Below, piece by piece: positions 25,788 through 34,462 of a DNA stretch of 64,000 bases (its first letter is position 1; every line of letters begins with the position of its first letter). The translations under genes were made by a program, and so were the position numbers. The notes under the pieces were generated by a model, which was given only the letters and a program-made list of their open reading frames with translations, did no database searches and was not told the DNA's origin. The stretch spans positions 700,199 through 764,198 of the forward strand of contig NZ_AWSQ01000001.1 in NCBI RefSeq assembly GCF_000498575.2, given 5' to 3'. This DNA comes from Pseudomonas taeanensis MS-3. GTDB taxonomy: Bacteria; Pseudomonadota; Gammaproteobacteria; Pseudomonadales; Pseudomonadaceae.

Positions 25788-25945
25788 GAGGAGATGCCTC
25801 TCTTGTAGTTATTCGGGAATGCCACGCAGCGGGCGACCTGTGCATGGTTGAGTAACCGCGTGTGTCAGGCAATTTCGCAGATAGCGGCGATGTGACGCGA
25901 GTTGATGCTATATTTGCGCCGCTAGCACCATTCTAGGTAGGCGTC

Positions 25946-26764
25946 ATGTCGAACCATCAGGGTCACAATCTCAAGCTGCTGTGCAGCCACTACCGCTCTA
26001 TTGCCGAGGTTTGCCGGCAGCTGGCGATCAACCGCGCGCAGTTCAACAAGTACCTCAGCGGGCAGAGCCGGCCAACGGCTTACAACCTCAAGCGCATCTG
26101 CGATTTCTTCGGTATCGAGGACTATGAACTGGGCCTGCCGGCGGAGCAGTTCGCCCGCCTGATCGGGGTGCGCCGCAGTGGTCAGGAGCGGCCGGCGGCG
26201 GCCGATCCGCTGCTCGAGCTGCTGCAACCGCTGCGCGAGCATTGCAGCAGCCTGTCGCGCTACTGCGGCTACTACTTCGAGTACGCCAACTGCATGTCGG
26301 TGCCCGGCAACATCCTGCTGTCGCTGGTGCAGCTGCGCGAGGAGCGCGGCACCTACCTGTTCGAGCGCCAGGAACGCCAGGAGCGCTCGCGCGCCGACAA
26401 CGGCGAGGCCGACGACTGGGTGCGCTGTCGCTATCTGGGCGCGGCGTTCTACCTGCAAGACCGGGTGTTTCTGATCGACTACGAGTCGCTGACCGCCAAT
26501 GAGGTGAGTCAGACCATCCTGATTCCCAGCTTCAAGAGTCGCATCACCCGCCTCAACGGCCTGAAGACCGGGGTCTCCAGTGGCGACCGGCGCACTCCGG
26601 CCTGCACCCGGGTGGTCTGGGACTACCTGGGCAAGGAGATCAACCGGGTCAACGCCTACCGCCAGGTGATGCTCTATGGCCCGGATGACCCGCGCATCGA
26701 CGCCGACATTCGCCAGCGTCTGAGTGGCGGCCAGGTGCGCGACGGCTTGTTCGAAGTCGAGTGA
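25946..26764 (+). CDS. XRE-type HTH regulator with uncharacterised C-terminal domain
   Basis: This 272-residue protein begins with a Cro/CI-type helix-turn-helix (KLLCSHYRSIAEVCRQLAINRAQFNKYLSGQSRPTAYNLKRICDFFGIEDYELGLP, residues about 9-66). The remaining 200 residues contain no domain I know; conserved-looking blocks are YFEYANCMSVPGNILLSLVQL and TILIPSFKSRITRLNGLKTGVSSGDRRTPACTRVVW. It is divergent from the AGCS symporter with a 158-bp shared upstream gap and could regulate it. The next gene, the BCCT transporter, converges on it. Confidence 0.8.
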   Translation: MSNHQGHNLKLLCSHYRSIAEVCRQLAINRAQFNKYLSGQSRPTAYNLKRICDFFGIEDYELGLPAEQFARLIGVRRSGQERPAAADPLLELLQPLREHCSSLSRYCGYYFEYANCMSVPGNILLSLVQLREERGTYLFERQERQERSRADNGEADDWVRCRYLGAAFYLQDRVFLIDYESLTANEVSQTILIPSFKSRITRLNGLKTGVSSGDRRTPACTRVVWDYLGKEINRVNAYRQVMLYGPDDPRIDADIRQRLSGGQVRDGLFEVE

Positions 26765-26897
26765 CTGCAGGCGGGTGGTTGCACGAAGGCGGAAGGAAGC
26801 CGCCGGCGGGAAGCGCTCGCTGGCTCGGCGGTGGCGAGACCAGGACGGTCAGGCGGATGCCTGCCGCCGAGGGCAGGCGTCCGTTTTCAGCGGTGTA

Positions 26898-28550
26898 TCA
26901 GTTGCCGGCAGGCTGCGCCTTGGCCATCACGGTGGCCGGTGCGGCTTGTGCTGTGGGCGTGCTGTCGAGCTGATCGACCACTTGGCGGCGGCCATTGTTC
27001 AGACGCAGGCTGCAGACTTTGGTGTCCAACGCCGCGCCGAAATCTTCGCGAGCCCAGCGAACCAGGGAAATGGCCATGATCAACATCACGGGCAGCATCG
27101 GCAGGGCGACCACCAGGGTGGAGGTCTGCACGGCCTTGAGGCCACCCACCACCAGCAGACCCACTCCGAACAGGGCCAGCAGCACGGCCCAGAGCACGCG
27201 GTTGCTGCGTGCCGGCTCTTCATAGCCGTTCAGTTCGCGGGTGCTGATCGAGGCCAGGGTGTAGGCCGAGGAGTCGACGGTGGTTGCCAGGAATACGAAA
27301 CACAGCACGGTGAAGGCCGGAATGATTACGCTGGAGAGCGGCAGCGTCTTCAGTACCGCGACCACCATGGCCGGCATGCCTTGATCGTTGAGGATGCTCA
27401 GCAGGTCCACCACACCGGTGGTCTGCAGATGCACGGCGTAGCCGCCCCAGATGGCGAAGAATGCCCAGCAGCCGACGCTGCCCCAGATCACGCCATTGAG
27501 GACCAGGTCCTTGATGGTGCGGCCACGGGAAATGCGTGCGACGAACAGACCCATCATCGGCGCGTAGGCGACCCACCAGGCCCAGTAGAAGACCGTCCAG
27601 CCCTCGGGGAAGCCGCCTTTCTCGATCGGGTCGGTCCACATCGAGATGTGGAAGAAGTTGTCCAGATACAGGCCCATGCTGTTGGTCCACAGACCCATCA
27701 GATAGAGGGTCGGACCCGCCGCCAGGACGAACACCAGCATCAGCACGGCCAGCACGCCGTTGATGTTGGACAGGGTCTGGATGCCCTTGCTCAGGCCGTT
27801 CCATACGCTCCAGGCGATCATCAGGGTCCACAAGGCGAGCACGCCGAGCTGCAGCAGGAAGGACTGTTCGAGGCCGAACATTTCCTGGAACAAGGCGGAT
27901 ACCAGCGGTACCGACAGGCCCAGGGAAGTGCCCACGGCGCCGATGATGGAGAACATCACGATGACGTCGATCAGCTTGCCCAGGGGGCCGTCGATCAGGC
28001 CGCCGAATACGCCGCGGCAGGCCTCGGACAGGCGCAGCACGTTGCCCTTGCGCACGTAGAGGTAGTAAGCCATGGGCACGGCCGGCAACAGGTAGATGGC
28101 CCAGGGGATCAGGCCCCAGTGAAACATCGGGTACATGGCCGCCCACTCGGTGGCGGTGCTGGTGCCTTTGGCCAGGTGCAGGGGCGGGCCGTCGAGCAGG
28201 TAGATCGGCTCGGCGAAGGCCCAGGCGCAGATGGATATGCCAATACCGGCGCAGAACAGCATGGTGATCCAGGCGCCAGTGCTGAATTCGGGCGCTTCCT
28301 CCGGTGAACCAAGCTTGATGCGGCCTAGCGGGCCGAAGGCCAGCCAGCCCATGAAGGCGAAGGAGGCCACGCCGGTCACCAGGAACAGCCAACTGAAGGT
28401 GCTGGTAATCCAGGAAAATAGGTTGTTGACGATCTGTAGTCCGGCTTCCGGAAACAGCATGAGGGGAACGCTGGTGCAGAGTACGGCGATCACGGCGGGC
28501 CAGAAGATCGTCTGCTCTATACCTTTGCCGGCAAGGTTGTTGTTGTTCAT
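26898..28550 (-). CDS. BCCT-family quaternary-ammonium transporter
   Basis: This 550-residue protein has twelve predicted membrane helices. BCCT hallmarks are MLFCAGIGISICAWAFAEPIYLL (residues about 95-117), MFHWGLIPWAIY, FYWAWWVAYAPMMGLFVARISRGRTIKDLVL and TTVDSSAYTLA. The family imports betaine, choline or carnitine by ion symport, or exchanges carnitine and butyrobetaine (CaiT). The neighbouring carnitine monooxygenase genes point to carnitine or a precursor. The upstream region carries the same triple GTTAAC array as cntA. The C-terminal ~40 residues form a soluble Ala/Gln-rich tail. Confidence 0.92.
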   Translation of the reverse strand: MNNNNLAGKGIEQTIFWPAVIAVLCTSVPLMLFPEAGLQIVNNLFSWITSTFSWLFLVTGVASFAFMGWLAFGPLGRIKLGSPEEAPEFSTGAWITMLFCAGIGISICAWAFAEPIYLLDGPPLHLAKGTSTATEWAAMYPMFHWGLIPWAIYLLPAVPMAYYLYVRKGNVLRLSEACRGVFGGLIDGPLGKLIDVIVMFSIIGAVGTSLGLSVPLVSALFQEMFGLEQSFLLQLGVLALWTLMIAWSVWNGLSKGIQTLSNINGVLAVLMLVFVLAAGPTLYLMGLWTNSMGLYLDNFFHISMWTDPIEKGGFPEGWTVFYWAWWVAYAPMMGLFVARISRGRTIKDLVLNGVIWGSVGCWAFFAIWGGYAVHLQTTGVVDLLSILNDQGMPAMVVAVLKTLPLSSVIIPAFTVLCFVFLATTVDSSAYTLASISTRELNGYEEPARSNRVLWAVLLALFGVGLLVVGGLKAVQTSTLVVALPMLPVMLIMAISLVRWAREDFGAALDTKVCSLRLNNGRRQVVDQLDSTPTAQAAPATVMAKAQPAGN

Positions 28551-28566
28551 CGACTCGTTACCTCGC

Positions 28567-28589
28567 GGACAGGCCAGGCTTGCCTGTCC
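28567..28589. promoter_or_regulatory. Leader hairpin just upstream of the BCCT gene
   Basis: GGACAGGC and its complement GCCTGTCC are separated by 7 bases, beginning 17 bp before the BCCT ATG. On the plus strand the hairpin is followed within 8 bases by six T, so it could end readthrough from the left; in the BCCT mRNA it would lie in the leader. Confidence 0.5.
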
Positions 28590-28754
28590 GTGGTCGTTTT
28601 TTATAGTGCGCGGCGCTTCTGGTTAGCGGTGAGCCGGGACGCTGCGTATATCGGCCGTCATGTAACGGCGCCGAAGAGTGCGCAGCTGTGCCTGGCTAAC
28701 AGCAGCCAGAGGCCGCTCGTCTGAGCTGCGCTCCTGCGCGAGTGGGGCTCCAGT

Positions 28755-28797
28755 ACAGTACATGTTAACTAATGGTTAACATGTACTGTGGGTTAAC
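28755..28797. promoter_or_regulatory. Triple GTTAAC operator upstream of the BCCT gene
   Basis: A perfect 15-bp inverted repeat (ACAGTACATGTTAAC, 5-base spacer TAATG, complement) is followed by a third GTTAAC. The three GTTAAC boxes start at 28764, 28775 and 28792, spacings 11 and 17, exactly as at 34075-34108 upstream of cntA. The rest of the 519-bp gap (28551-29069) shows no gene. Confidence 0.8.
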
Positions 28798-29069
28798 ATT
28801 ATGGGTGGGCATTCAGCGGAGTGCAATAGCCGCCTGGCAGGCATTCGTCGCTGTTTCGGGGCCTACGGAGGGGAAATCGGGCAGCCGCCTATGGCCCCGT
28901 CGCGTCGGGCGCGGGGGCATCTCGGGGAAGGCAATGGAAGGGCAGCTAGTGCCGTCGCGGTTGTCGTTCGACGGCAGGGGGCAACGCAGGCCAGGGGGCG
29001 GTCAAGCAGTCGCGAGCGGTCTTGCGCTAGTAGCCTGGCGTCGTACGCCAGGCGTGTGCCCAGAATGTA

Positions 29070-30176
29070 TTACGGGGCGGACCGGCCGGCGGTCTTGAGT
29101 TTCGCCAGTTGTTCCTGGCAAAGGGCCAGTTGTGCGCGAAGTTGTTCGCGCTCCTCGCGCAGTGCGGTGGTGTCTTCGAGGAAGGTGATCAGGTGCTCAG
29201 CCTCACCGCTGATGGGGTTGCGCTGCAACGAGGTTCGCGCCCGGATCCAGATGAAGTGGCCGTCACGATGGCGCATGCGCTTCTCGATTTCGTACATGTC
29301 AATCTCGCCGGACTTGAGCCGCGCCAGCAAGGTCAGGTTGTGCGTCAGTTCGTCTTCGTGGCTGAGCAGCTGGAAGCGCTGGCCGCACAGTTCCTCGCTG
29401 GAGTAACCGAGCAGTGTGCACAGGCGCTGATTGACCTTCAGCCAGGTGCCGTCGAGGTCGATATAGGCCATGGCGCCGCAGGCCTGTTCGAAGATGGTGC
29501 GAAAGCGCTCCTCGCTGTCGCGCAGGGCCTCTTCGGCGATCTTGCGTTCGGTGGTGTCGGTACTCACGCCGGTCATGCGCAGCACCCGCCCCTGATTGTC
29601 GCGAATCGGTGTGGCGCGCGAGGATATCCAGCGCACCTCGCCGCTGCCCAGAACGATGCGGAAGTCGAGATCGTAGGGCTCGCCCGTGGCGATGGCCTGG
29701 TCGATCGTGGCCCTCAGGGAAGCGGCATCCTCGGCCACCACGTGGGGCCAGAAGTCATCGTTGCGGTTCACCTGCCAGCCGTAGATTTTCTGCACGTTGT
29801 GCGAGTAGGTGACCTCGTCGCTGAGCAGGTTCCACTCCCAGGTAACGATGCGCGCGTTCTCCAGCGCCAAGAGCATGCGCGCCTCGCTCTCCATGATCTC
29901 GGCAGCATATTGGCGGCGCACGTCGGTCATCGGCAATTGCACAGCCTCGGCGTTTTCGGCCTCCTGCTGGGCCTGTTCGCCGTAGCGCAGCCAGATCCAG
30001 TTGACGTCGAGGAACTCGGCCAGGCTGCGCAGACGCTCGTTGTCGATCTCGCCGCCGCGGGTCCACTTGTGCACCGCGGTGCGGGAAATGCCCAGGGCGC
30101 TGGCCACGGCCTGCAGGCTCAGTTTCTTGAGCTCAAGCAGTTCCTTGAGGCGAAAAGCAAAGCTGTCAGGTTCCAT
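29070..30176 (-). CDS. XRE HTH regulator with two PAS domains
   Basis: This 368-residue protein combines an N-terminal Cro/CI-type HTH (FAFRLKELLELKKLSLQAVASALGISRTAVHKWTRGGEIDNERLRSLAEFL, residues about 5-57) with two PAS/PAC domains at roughly 90-215 and 220-345 (ARIVTWEWNLLSDEVTYS; TIFEQACGAMAYIDLDGTWLKVNQRLCTLLGYS), and a short C-terminal coiled coil. The start at 30176 is preferred because the HTH then lies at the normal distance from the N-terminus. Lying between the BCCT and cntB genes, it is the best candidate to bind the GTTAAC arrays. The PAS ligand is unknown. Confidence 0.85.
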   Translation of the reverse strand: MEPDSFAFRLKELLELKKLSLQAVASALGISRTAVHKWTRGGEIDNERLRSLAEFLDVNWIWLRYGEQAQQEAENAEAVQLPMTDVRRQYAAEIMESEARMLLALENARIVTWEWNLLSDEVTYSHNVQKIYGWQVNRNDDFWPHVVAEDAASLRATIDQAIATGEPYDLDFRIVLGSGEVRWISSRATPIRDNQGRVLRMTGVSTDTTERKIAEEALRDSEERFRTIFEQACGAMAYIDLDGTWLKVNQRLCTLLGYSSEELCGQRFQLLSHEDELTHNLTLLARLKSGEIDMYEIEKRMRHRDGHFIWIRARTSLQRNPISGEAEHLITFLEDTTALREEREQLRAQLALCQEQLAKLKTAGRSAP

Positions 30177-30320
30177 AGCAAGGGCTTCTCGGAGGCGCCG
30201 TGGTGGCACGGCACAGGGTCAGGAAAACACCCAGACTAGCGACTGCAGGAGGAAGGAAAGGCAGGGCCGGGGCAACTGTGAGCGGCGATTATACACAGCT
30301 GCCCCGGCACCATGCCGGTG

Positions 30321-31289
30321 TTACAGGTCCAGTACCAGGCGTGGCGTGCGGGCGCGCGAGACGCAGACCATCAGGGTTTTCTGCAGGGCCTTTTCTTCGT
30401 CGCTGAGGTACTGGTCGCGATGCGCTACCTCACCTTCGAGGATGGTCGTTTCGCAGGTGCCGCACACTCCTTCGCGGCACAGGCATTCGACCTCGGCGGC
30501 GTTGGCCTTCTCGATCGCCTGGAGAATGCTCATGCCTTCCTCGACCTTGAGTTCGGTGCCGGAACGGGCCAGCACCAGGGTAAAGGCGGCGCCTTCGGCC
30601 GGGGCCACGGCGAACTGTTCCCAATGCACGCGCTCGTCGGCGATGCCCTGAGCCTTGGCCGTGGCGATTACTGCATCGATCAGCGGCTTGGGGCCGCAGA
30701 CGTAAAGATGCGCCGCGGCGTCCAGGCCAGCGATCAGCGCGTCGAGATCCAGGCGCTGCTGCAGGCTGTCGATATAGAACCGCGTGCGTTCGGCATGCGG
30801 GCCGCTGCCCAGTTCATCGGCGAAAGCCCCATGCTCTGGGGCGCGGAAGGCGTAGTGCAATTGGTAGTCGGCAGCCTGCTCGTGCAGTTCATACAGCTGC
30901 GAGAGGAAGGGGGTGATGCCGATGCCGCCGGCGATCAGCACGTGCTGAGCGGCCGTCTCGCTCAGGCCGAACAGATTGTTCGGCGCGGCGATGGTCAGCT
31001 GGCTGCCGATCTCGACCTTGTCGTGCATGAAGGCCGAGCCGCCCTTCGATTGCTCCTCGCGGCGTACGCCGATCTGGTAGCTCGAGGTGTCACGCGGCGA
31101 ACTCATCAGCGAGTAGGCGTTGCTGTACAGCTTGTCGCCATCGTGCATCTGCACGATGACATGGCTGCCGCCGGTAAAGGACGGCAGCGCACTGCCATCC
31201 AGGGCACACAGGCTGAAGCGCTTGATCAGCGGAGTCACCTGCTCCACGGCGGTGACCCGCACGTCGATCATCTGATACTTGTTGGACAT
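30321..31289 (-). CDS. cntB: Carnitine monooxygenase reductase subunit (CntB/YeaX)
   Basis: This 322-residue reductase has, in order, an FMN/FAD-binding barrel (residues 1-100; YSNAYSLMSSP is the flavin motif), an NAD-binding domain (HVLIAGGIGITPFLSQLYEL from about 112) and a C-terminal plant-type 2Fe-2S domain with CLCREGVCGTC and a fourth Cys in MVCVS. It passes electrons from NAD(P)H to the CntA Rieske oxygenase. GGAGG precedes the ATG. It lies 30 bp after the aldehyde dehydrogenase gene on the same strand, in a cntA-aldh-cntB operon. Confidence 0.92.
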   Translation of the reverse strand: MSNKYQMIDVRVTAVEQVTPLIKRFSLCALDGSALPSFTGGSHVIVQMHDGDKLYSNAYSLMSSPRDTSSYQIGVRREEQSKGGSAFMHDKVEIGSQLTIAAPNNLFGLSETAAQHVLIAGGIGITPFLSQLYELHEQAADYQLHYAFRAPEHGAFADELGSGPHAERTRFYIDSLQQRLDLDALIAGLDAAAHLYVCGPKPLIDAVIATAKAQGIADERVHWEQFAVAPAEGAAFTLVLARSGTELKVEEGMSILQAIEKANAAEVECLCREGVCGTCETTILEGEVAHRDQYLSDEEKALQKTLMVCVSRARTPRLVLDL

Positions 31290-31319
31290 GCTTTCCTCCA
31301 GAGGGCGCTTATCCGCGCA

Positions 31320-32768
31320 TCACACCGCTAAACACAGGTATTTGATTTCCAGGTAGTCATCGATGCCGTAGCTGGAGCCCTCACGACCGAGGCCCGACTG
31401 CTTGATGCCGCCGAAGGGCGCCACCTCGTTGGAAATCAGCCCGGTGTTGACCCCGACCATGCCGTATTCCAATTGCTCGGCGATGCGCCAGACCCGGGCG
31501 ATGTCGCGGCTGTAGAAGTAGGCGGCGAGACCGTAGGGCGTATCGTTGGCCATGCGCACCACCTCGTCGTCGCTGTTGAAGCGCACGATCGGCGCCACCG
31601 GGCCGAAGATCTCCTCGTCGAGGATCTGCATGCCCGGCTTGACGTCGGCCAGCACGGTGGGCTCGAAGAACTGCTCGCCGAGCGGGTGCTGCTGGCCACC
31701 GGTCACCAGGCGCGCGCCTTTTTCCAGGGCATCGTCGATCAGGCCGCGCACCTTGGCCACGGCCTTGCTGCTGATCAGCGGACCGATCTGGGTGCCCGGC
31801 TCGAAACCGTTGCCGATCTTCAGGTCGCGCACCCGGGCGGCGAAGGCCTGGGCGAAGGCGTCGTGCACCTTGTCGTGAACGAAGATGCGGTTGGTGCAGA
31901 CGCAGGTCTGCCCGGCGTTGCGGTACTTGGAGACCATCGCGCCTTCGACCGCCGCGTCGATGTCGGCATCGTCAAAGACGATGAACGGCGCGTTGCCGCC
32001 CAGTTCCAGGGACACCTTCTTAATGGTGCTGGCGCACTGGCTCATCAGCAGGCGGCCGACCGGGGTCGAGCCGGTGAAGCTGAACTTGCGCACCTGGGGG
32101 TGTTCGGTGAGTTGTTGGCCGATGGCCACGGCATCGCCGGTGACGATGTTGATCACCCCGGCCGGCAGACCGGCACGCGCGGCCAGTTCGGCCAGGGCCA
32201 GGGCCGAGAACGGCGTTTCGTTGGCGGGCTTGACCACTATGGTGCAGCCGGCGGCGAGGGCCGGCGCGACCTTGCGGGTGATCATCGCCGCCGGGAAGTT
32301 CCACGGGGTGATGGCGGCGCACACGCCGATGCCCTGCTTGATCACCAGCAGGCGCTTGTCGGCGCTGGGCGAGGGAATGATGTCGCCGTAGGCGCGCTTG
32401 CCTTCCTCGGCGAACCACTCGACAAAGGACGCCGCGTAGCGGATCTCGCCGAGGGCCTCGGCCAGTGGCTTGCCCTGTTCCCAGGTCATCAGCGCTGCCA
32501 GGTCCTCTTCATGCTGCACGACCAGATCGAACCAGCGCCGCAGCAGACGCGCCCGCTCCTTCGCCGGCAGGGCACGCCAGGCCGGCAGGGCGGCGTCGGC
32601 CGCTGCGATGGCACGCAGGGTTTCGCCGCCGGCCATCAGCGGCACGTGGCCGATCATCTCGCCGGTGGCCGGGTCGCTGACTTCGACGCGCTGCGCGCTG
32701 TCGGCGTCGCACCAATTGCCGTTGATGTAGCACTGCTGGCGGAACAGTTGTGGGTCTTTGAGTTTCAT
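31320..32768 (-). CDS. GabD-like aldehyde dehydrogenase (probable malic semialdehyde dehydrogenase)
   Basis: This 482-residue NAD(P)+-dependent dehydrogenase has the family blocks GVCAAITPWNFPAAMITRKVAPALAAG, FTGSTPVGRLL, the catalytic Glu in LELGGNAPFIV (about 254) and the catalytic Cys in NAGQTCVCTNR (about 288). Sequence type and length match succinate-semialdehyde dehydrogenases. Because it sits between cntA and cntB, the likely substrate is malic semialdehyde released from carnitine, giving malate. The ATG at 32768 has GGGGA eight bases upstream, which decides against an ATG five codons earlier. Confidence 0.9.
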   Translation of the reverse strand: MKLKDPQLFRQQCYINGNWCDADSAQRVEVSDPATGEMIGHVPLMAGGETLRAIAAADAALPAWRALPAKERARLLRRWFDLVVQHEEDLAALMTWEQGKPLAEALGEIRYAASFVEWFAEEGKRAYGDIIPSPSADKRLLVIKQGIGVCAAITPWNFPAAMITRKVAPALAAGCTIVVKPANETPFSALALAELAARAGLPAGVINIVTGDAVAIGQQLTEHPQVRKFSFTGSTPVGRLLMSQCASTIKKVSLELGGNAPFIVFDDADIDAAVEGAMVSKYRNAGQTCVCTNRIFVHDKVHDAFAQAFAARVRDLKIGNGFEPGTQIGPLISSKAVAKVRGLIDDALEKGARLVTGGQQHPLGEQFFEPTVLADVKPGMQILDEEIFGPVAPIVRFNSDDEVVRMANDTPYGLAAYFYSRDIARVWRIAEQLEYGMVGVNTGLISNEVAPFGGIKQSGLGREGSSYGIDDYLEIKYLCLAV

Positions 32769-32825
32769 GTCGTGCATCCCCATTCAGGTGCGAAAGCCGG
32801 GCAGCAGTTGCCCGGCCGGGTGCGA

Positions 32826-34028
32826 TCAGGCGTGCTGGTGTTTTGCCAGTAAGCTGTGGAAGTGGGAGATGCCATGCTCGCTGATGCCACTGCGCTGCTG
32901 GTCCACCATGATCCGACCCTTGCCGCGGTAGCCGCGAGACTGCAGGCCCTTCTGCACGCTTTCGACCAGGTTCAGGTCTTCCGGACGGAACACGTCGCGG
33001 TACCACTCGATCAGGCGCTGCTGCTCCTCGCTCAGCTCCTTGTTGAGGAAGTAGATGTCGTAGTGCTGCATGGTCTCATTGGCGCTCACCGGGAACTCGT
33101 AGATCACGGTCATGAAGTTGCCGCCCGGCGGTACGTTGAACATGGAGCAAGGCCACAGCCAGAAACCTTTGTAGCTGGCGCCGCCCTGGCTTTCGTCGAA
33201 CTTGAACGATTTTTCCGAGGACTTGGCTTCGCTCTCCTGCAGGCTCCAGTTCGGGTACAGGTTGTGCGCGTAGGCCTCGATCTTGATCGAATCGGAGAAT
33301 CCGGGGTGAGCCGTCGGGCAGTGGTAGCACTCCTGAAAGTTGTCGACGATGGACTTCCAGTTGGCCTGGGTACGGGACACGAAGCGGGCGGCCAGATGCA
33401 GGTCGTCGATCACAGGGCAGGCTTCACGCAACTTGTCGCCGAGGCCCGGCAGTTGGTCTTCGACGCTGCCTGAGTTCGGATCCATGTTGATGTAGATGAA
33501 GCCGGCGTATTCCTCGACCTTCAGCTGTACCAGGCTGGAGTTTTCCTTGTCGAAATTGACCACGTTGTCGCAGTTGCGCGCGTGAGCCAGTTCGCCGTCC
33601 AGCTTGAAGGCCCAGGCGTGATAGGGGCAGGTGATGACGTTCTTGGCCTTGCCGTCGCCGCTCAGCAGCTGGTGGCCGCGGTGCGGGCAGACGTTGTAAA
33701 AGGCGCGCAGGAGCATGTCGCGGCCGCGCACGATGATGATGCTTTCGCCGATGATTTCCCGGGTGATGTAGGCGTTGGCTTCACGCACTTCGCTACCGTG
33801 AGCCACGCAGACCCAGCTCTTGGCGAAGATGTTGTCTTTCTCGTAGGCGAAGACGCTGGGCGAGGTGTAATAGGTCGCCGGGATGGTGTAGGCCTCTTCT
33901 GGATTGGCACAGAAGTCGACTGGTAGTTTTTCGAAAGTACCCTGCGAGCCGAGGTTGCTCGGTGGGATGATGTAAGTCTCTTCCGAGATGGAATCGAGGT
34001 CGGCTGGCAGCTGTTCGAAATCAGTCAT
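32826..34028 (-). CDS. cntA: Carnitine monooxygenase Rieske oxygenase subunit (CntA/YeaW)
   Basis: This 400-residue Rieske non-heme iron oxygenase cleaves L-carnitine to trimethylamine and malic semialdehyde. Rieske ligands are Cys114, His116, Cys134 and His137 (YNVCPHRGHQ, TCPYHAW). The iron site shows NFQECYHCPTAHPGF with His236 and His241; Glu233 stands where CntA enzymes have the bridging Glu instead of the usual Asp. YDIYFLNKELSEEQQRLIEWYRDVFRPEDLNLVESVQ is also CntA-like. The N-terminus carries about 28 extra residues that repeat the next segment. The operon promoter region holds the GTTAAC array. Confidence 0.94.
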   Translation of the reverse strand: MTDFEQLPADLDSISEETYIIPPSNLGSQGTFEKLPVDFCANPEEAYTIPATYYTSPSVFAYEKDNIFAKSWVCVAHGSEVREANAYITREIIGESIIIVRGRDMLLRAFYNVCPHRGHQLLSGDGKAKNVITCPYHAWAFKLDGELAHARNCDNVVNFDKENSSLVQLKVEEYAGFIYINMDPNSGSVEDQLPGLGDKLREACPVIDDLHLAARFVSRTQANWKSIVDNFQECYHCPTAHPGFSDSIKIEAYAHNLYPNWSLQESEAKSSEKSFKFDESQGGASYKGFWLWPCSMFNVPPGGNFMTVIYEFPVSANETMQHYDIYFLNKELSEEQQRLIEWYRDVFRPEDLNLVESVQKGLQSRGYRGKGRIMVDQQRSGISEHGISHFHSLLAKHQHA

Positions 34029-34074
34029 CGCTAGGCCCTACTTGGAATGCGCGGTTGTTGTTAGGGGTGATCGA

Positions 34075-34108
34075 GTTAACTATAGGTTAACAGTCACTGA
34101 CGGTTAAC
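34075..34108. promoter_or_regulatory. Triple GTTAAC operator upstream of cntA
   Basis: GTTAAC boxes start at 34075, 34086 and 34103, spacings 11 and 17, the nearest being 47 bp from the cntA start. Spacers also agree with the BCCT array (TATAG/TAATG; both have ACTG in the longer spacer and a following TATG). Confidence 0.8.
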
Positions 34109-34226
34109 AGTATGCGTAAAATCCAACCCGCGTGCAAGAGTGGTGCATGCGCTCTATTGGCTGTTTTAGTGGACTAGTTGACGAGCGGTCAGTCGGTGGG
34201 ATGCGCCGGCGGGACCCTAAATGGAT

Positions 34227-34252
34227 AAGAGCGCATCAGCCGATGCGCTCTT
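34227..34252. terminator. Hairpin in the cntA-GNAT gap
   Basis: An 11-bp perfect stem AAGAGCGCATC with loop AGCC. It has only short T runs, so it may be a weak terminator for the GNAT genes read from the right. The rest of 34109-34462 holds nothing I can support. Confidence 0.5.
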
Positions 34253-34462
34253 GGGGTGGACGGTCTGGGATTGGCGGCGAGGCGCCCGTGTTTCAGCGCG
34301 CGGCCTTGATTCACGGGCGGCTTCTGGGCCGGCACTGTTGCCCAAATCACGGGTCTTTGCCGCCGAGGCGATGACCGCTACAGCGCTGCGTCTTATGCCG
34401 ACGTCCAGCAGTCGTTCCCCGCGCAGATCCGCAACGGCCCGTGTGAGTTCGAGAAAGACGCC

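Noticed and set aside
24348..25808. 486-codon plus-strand frame opposite the AGCS symporter
   Set aside because: Antisense shadow, very rich in Gln, His, Asp and Gly, with no recognisable domain.
26724..28307. 527-codon plus-strand frame opposite the BCCT gene
   Set aside because: Antisense shadow of a typical twelve-helix BCCT transporter.
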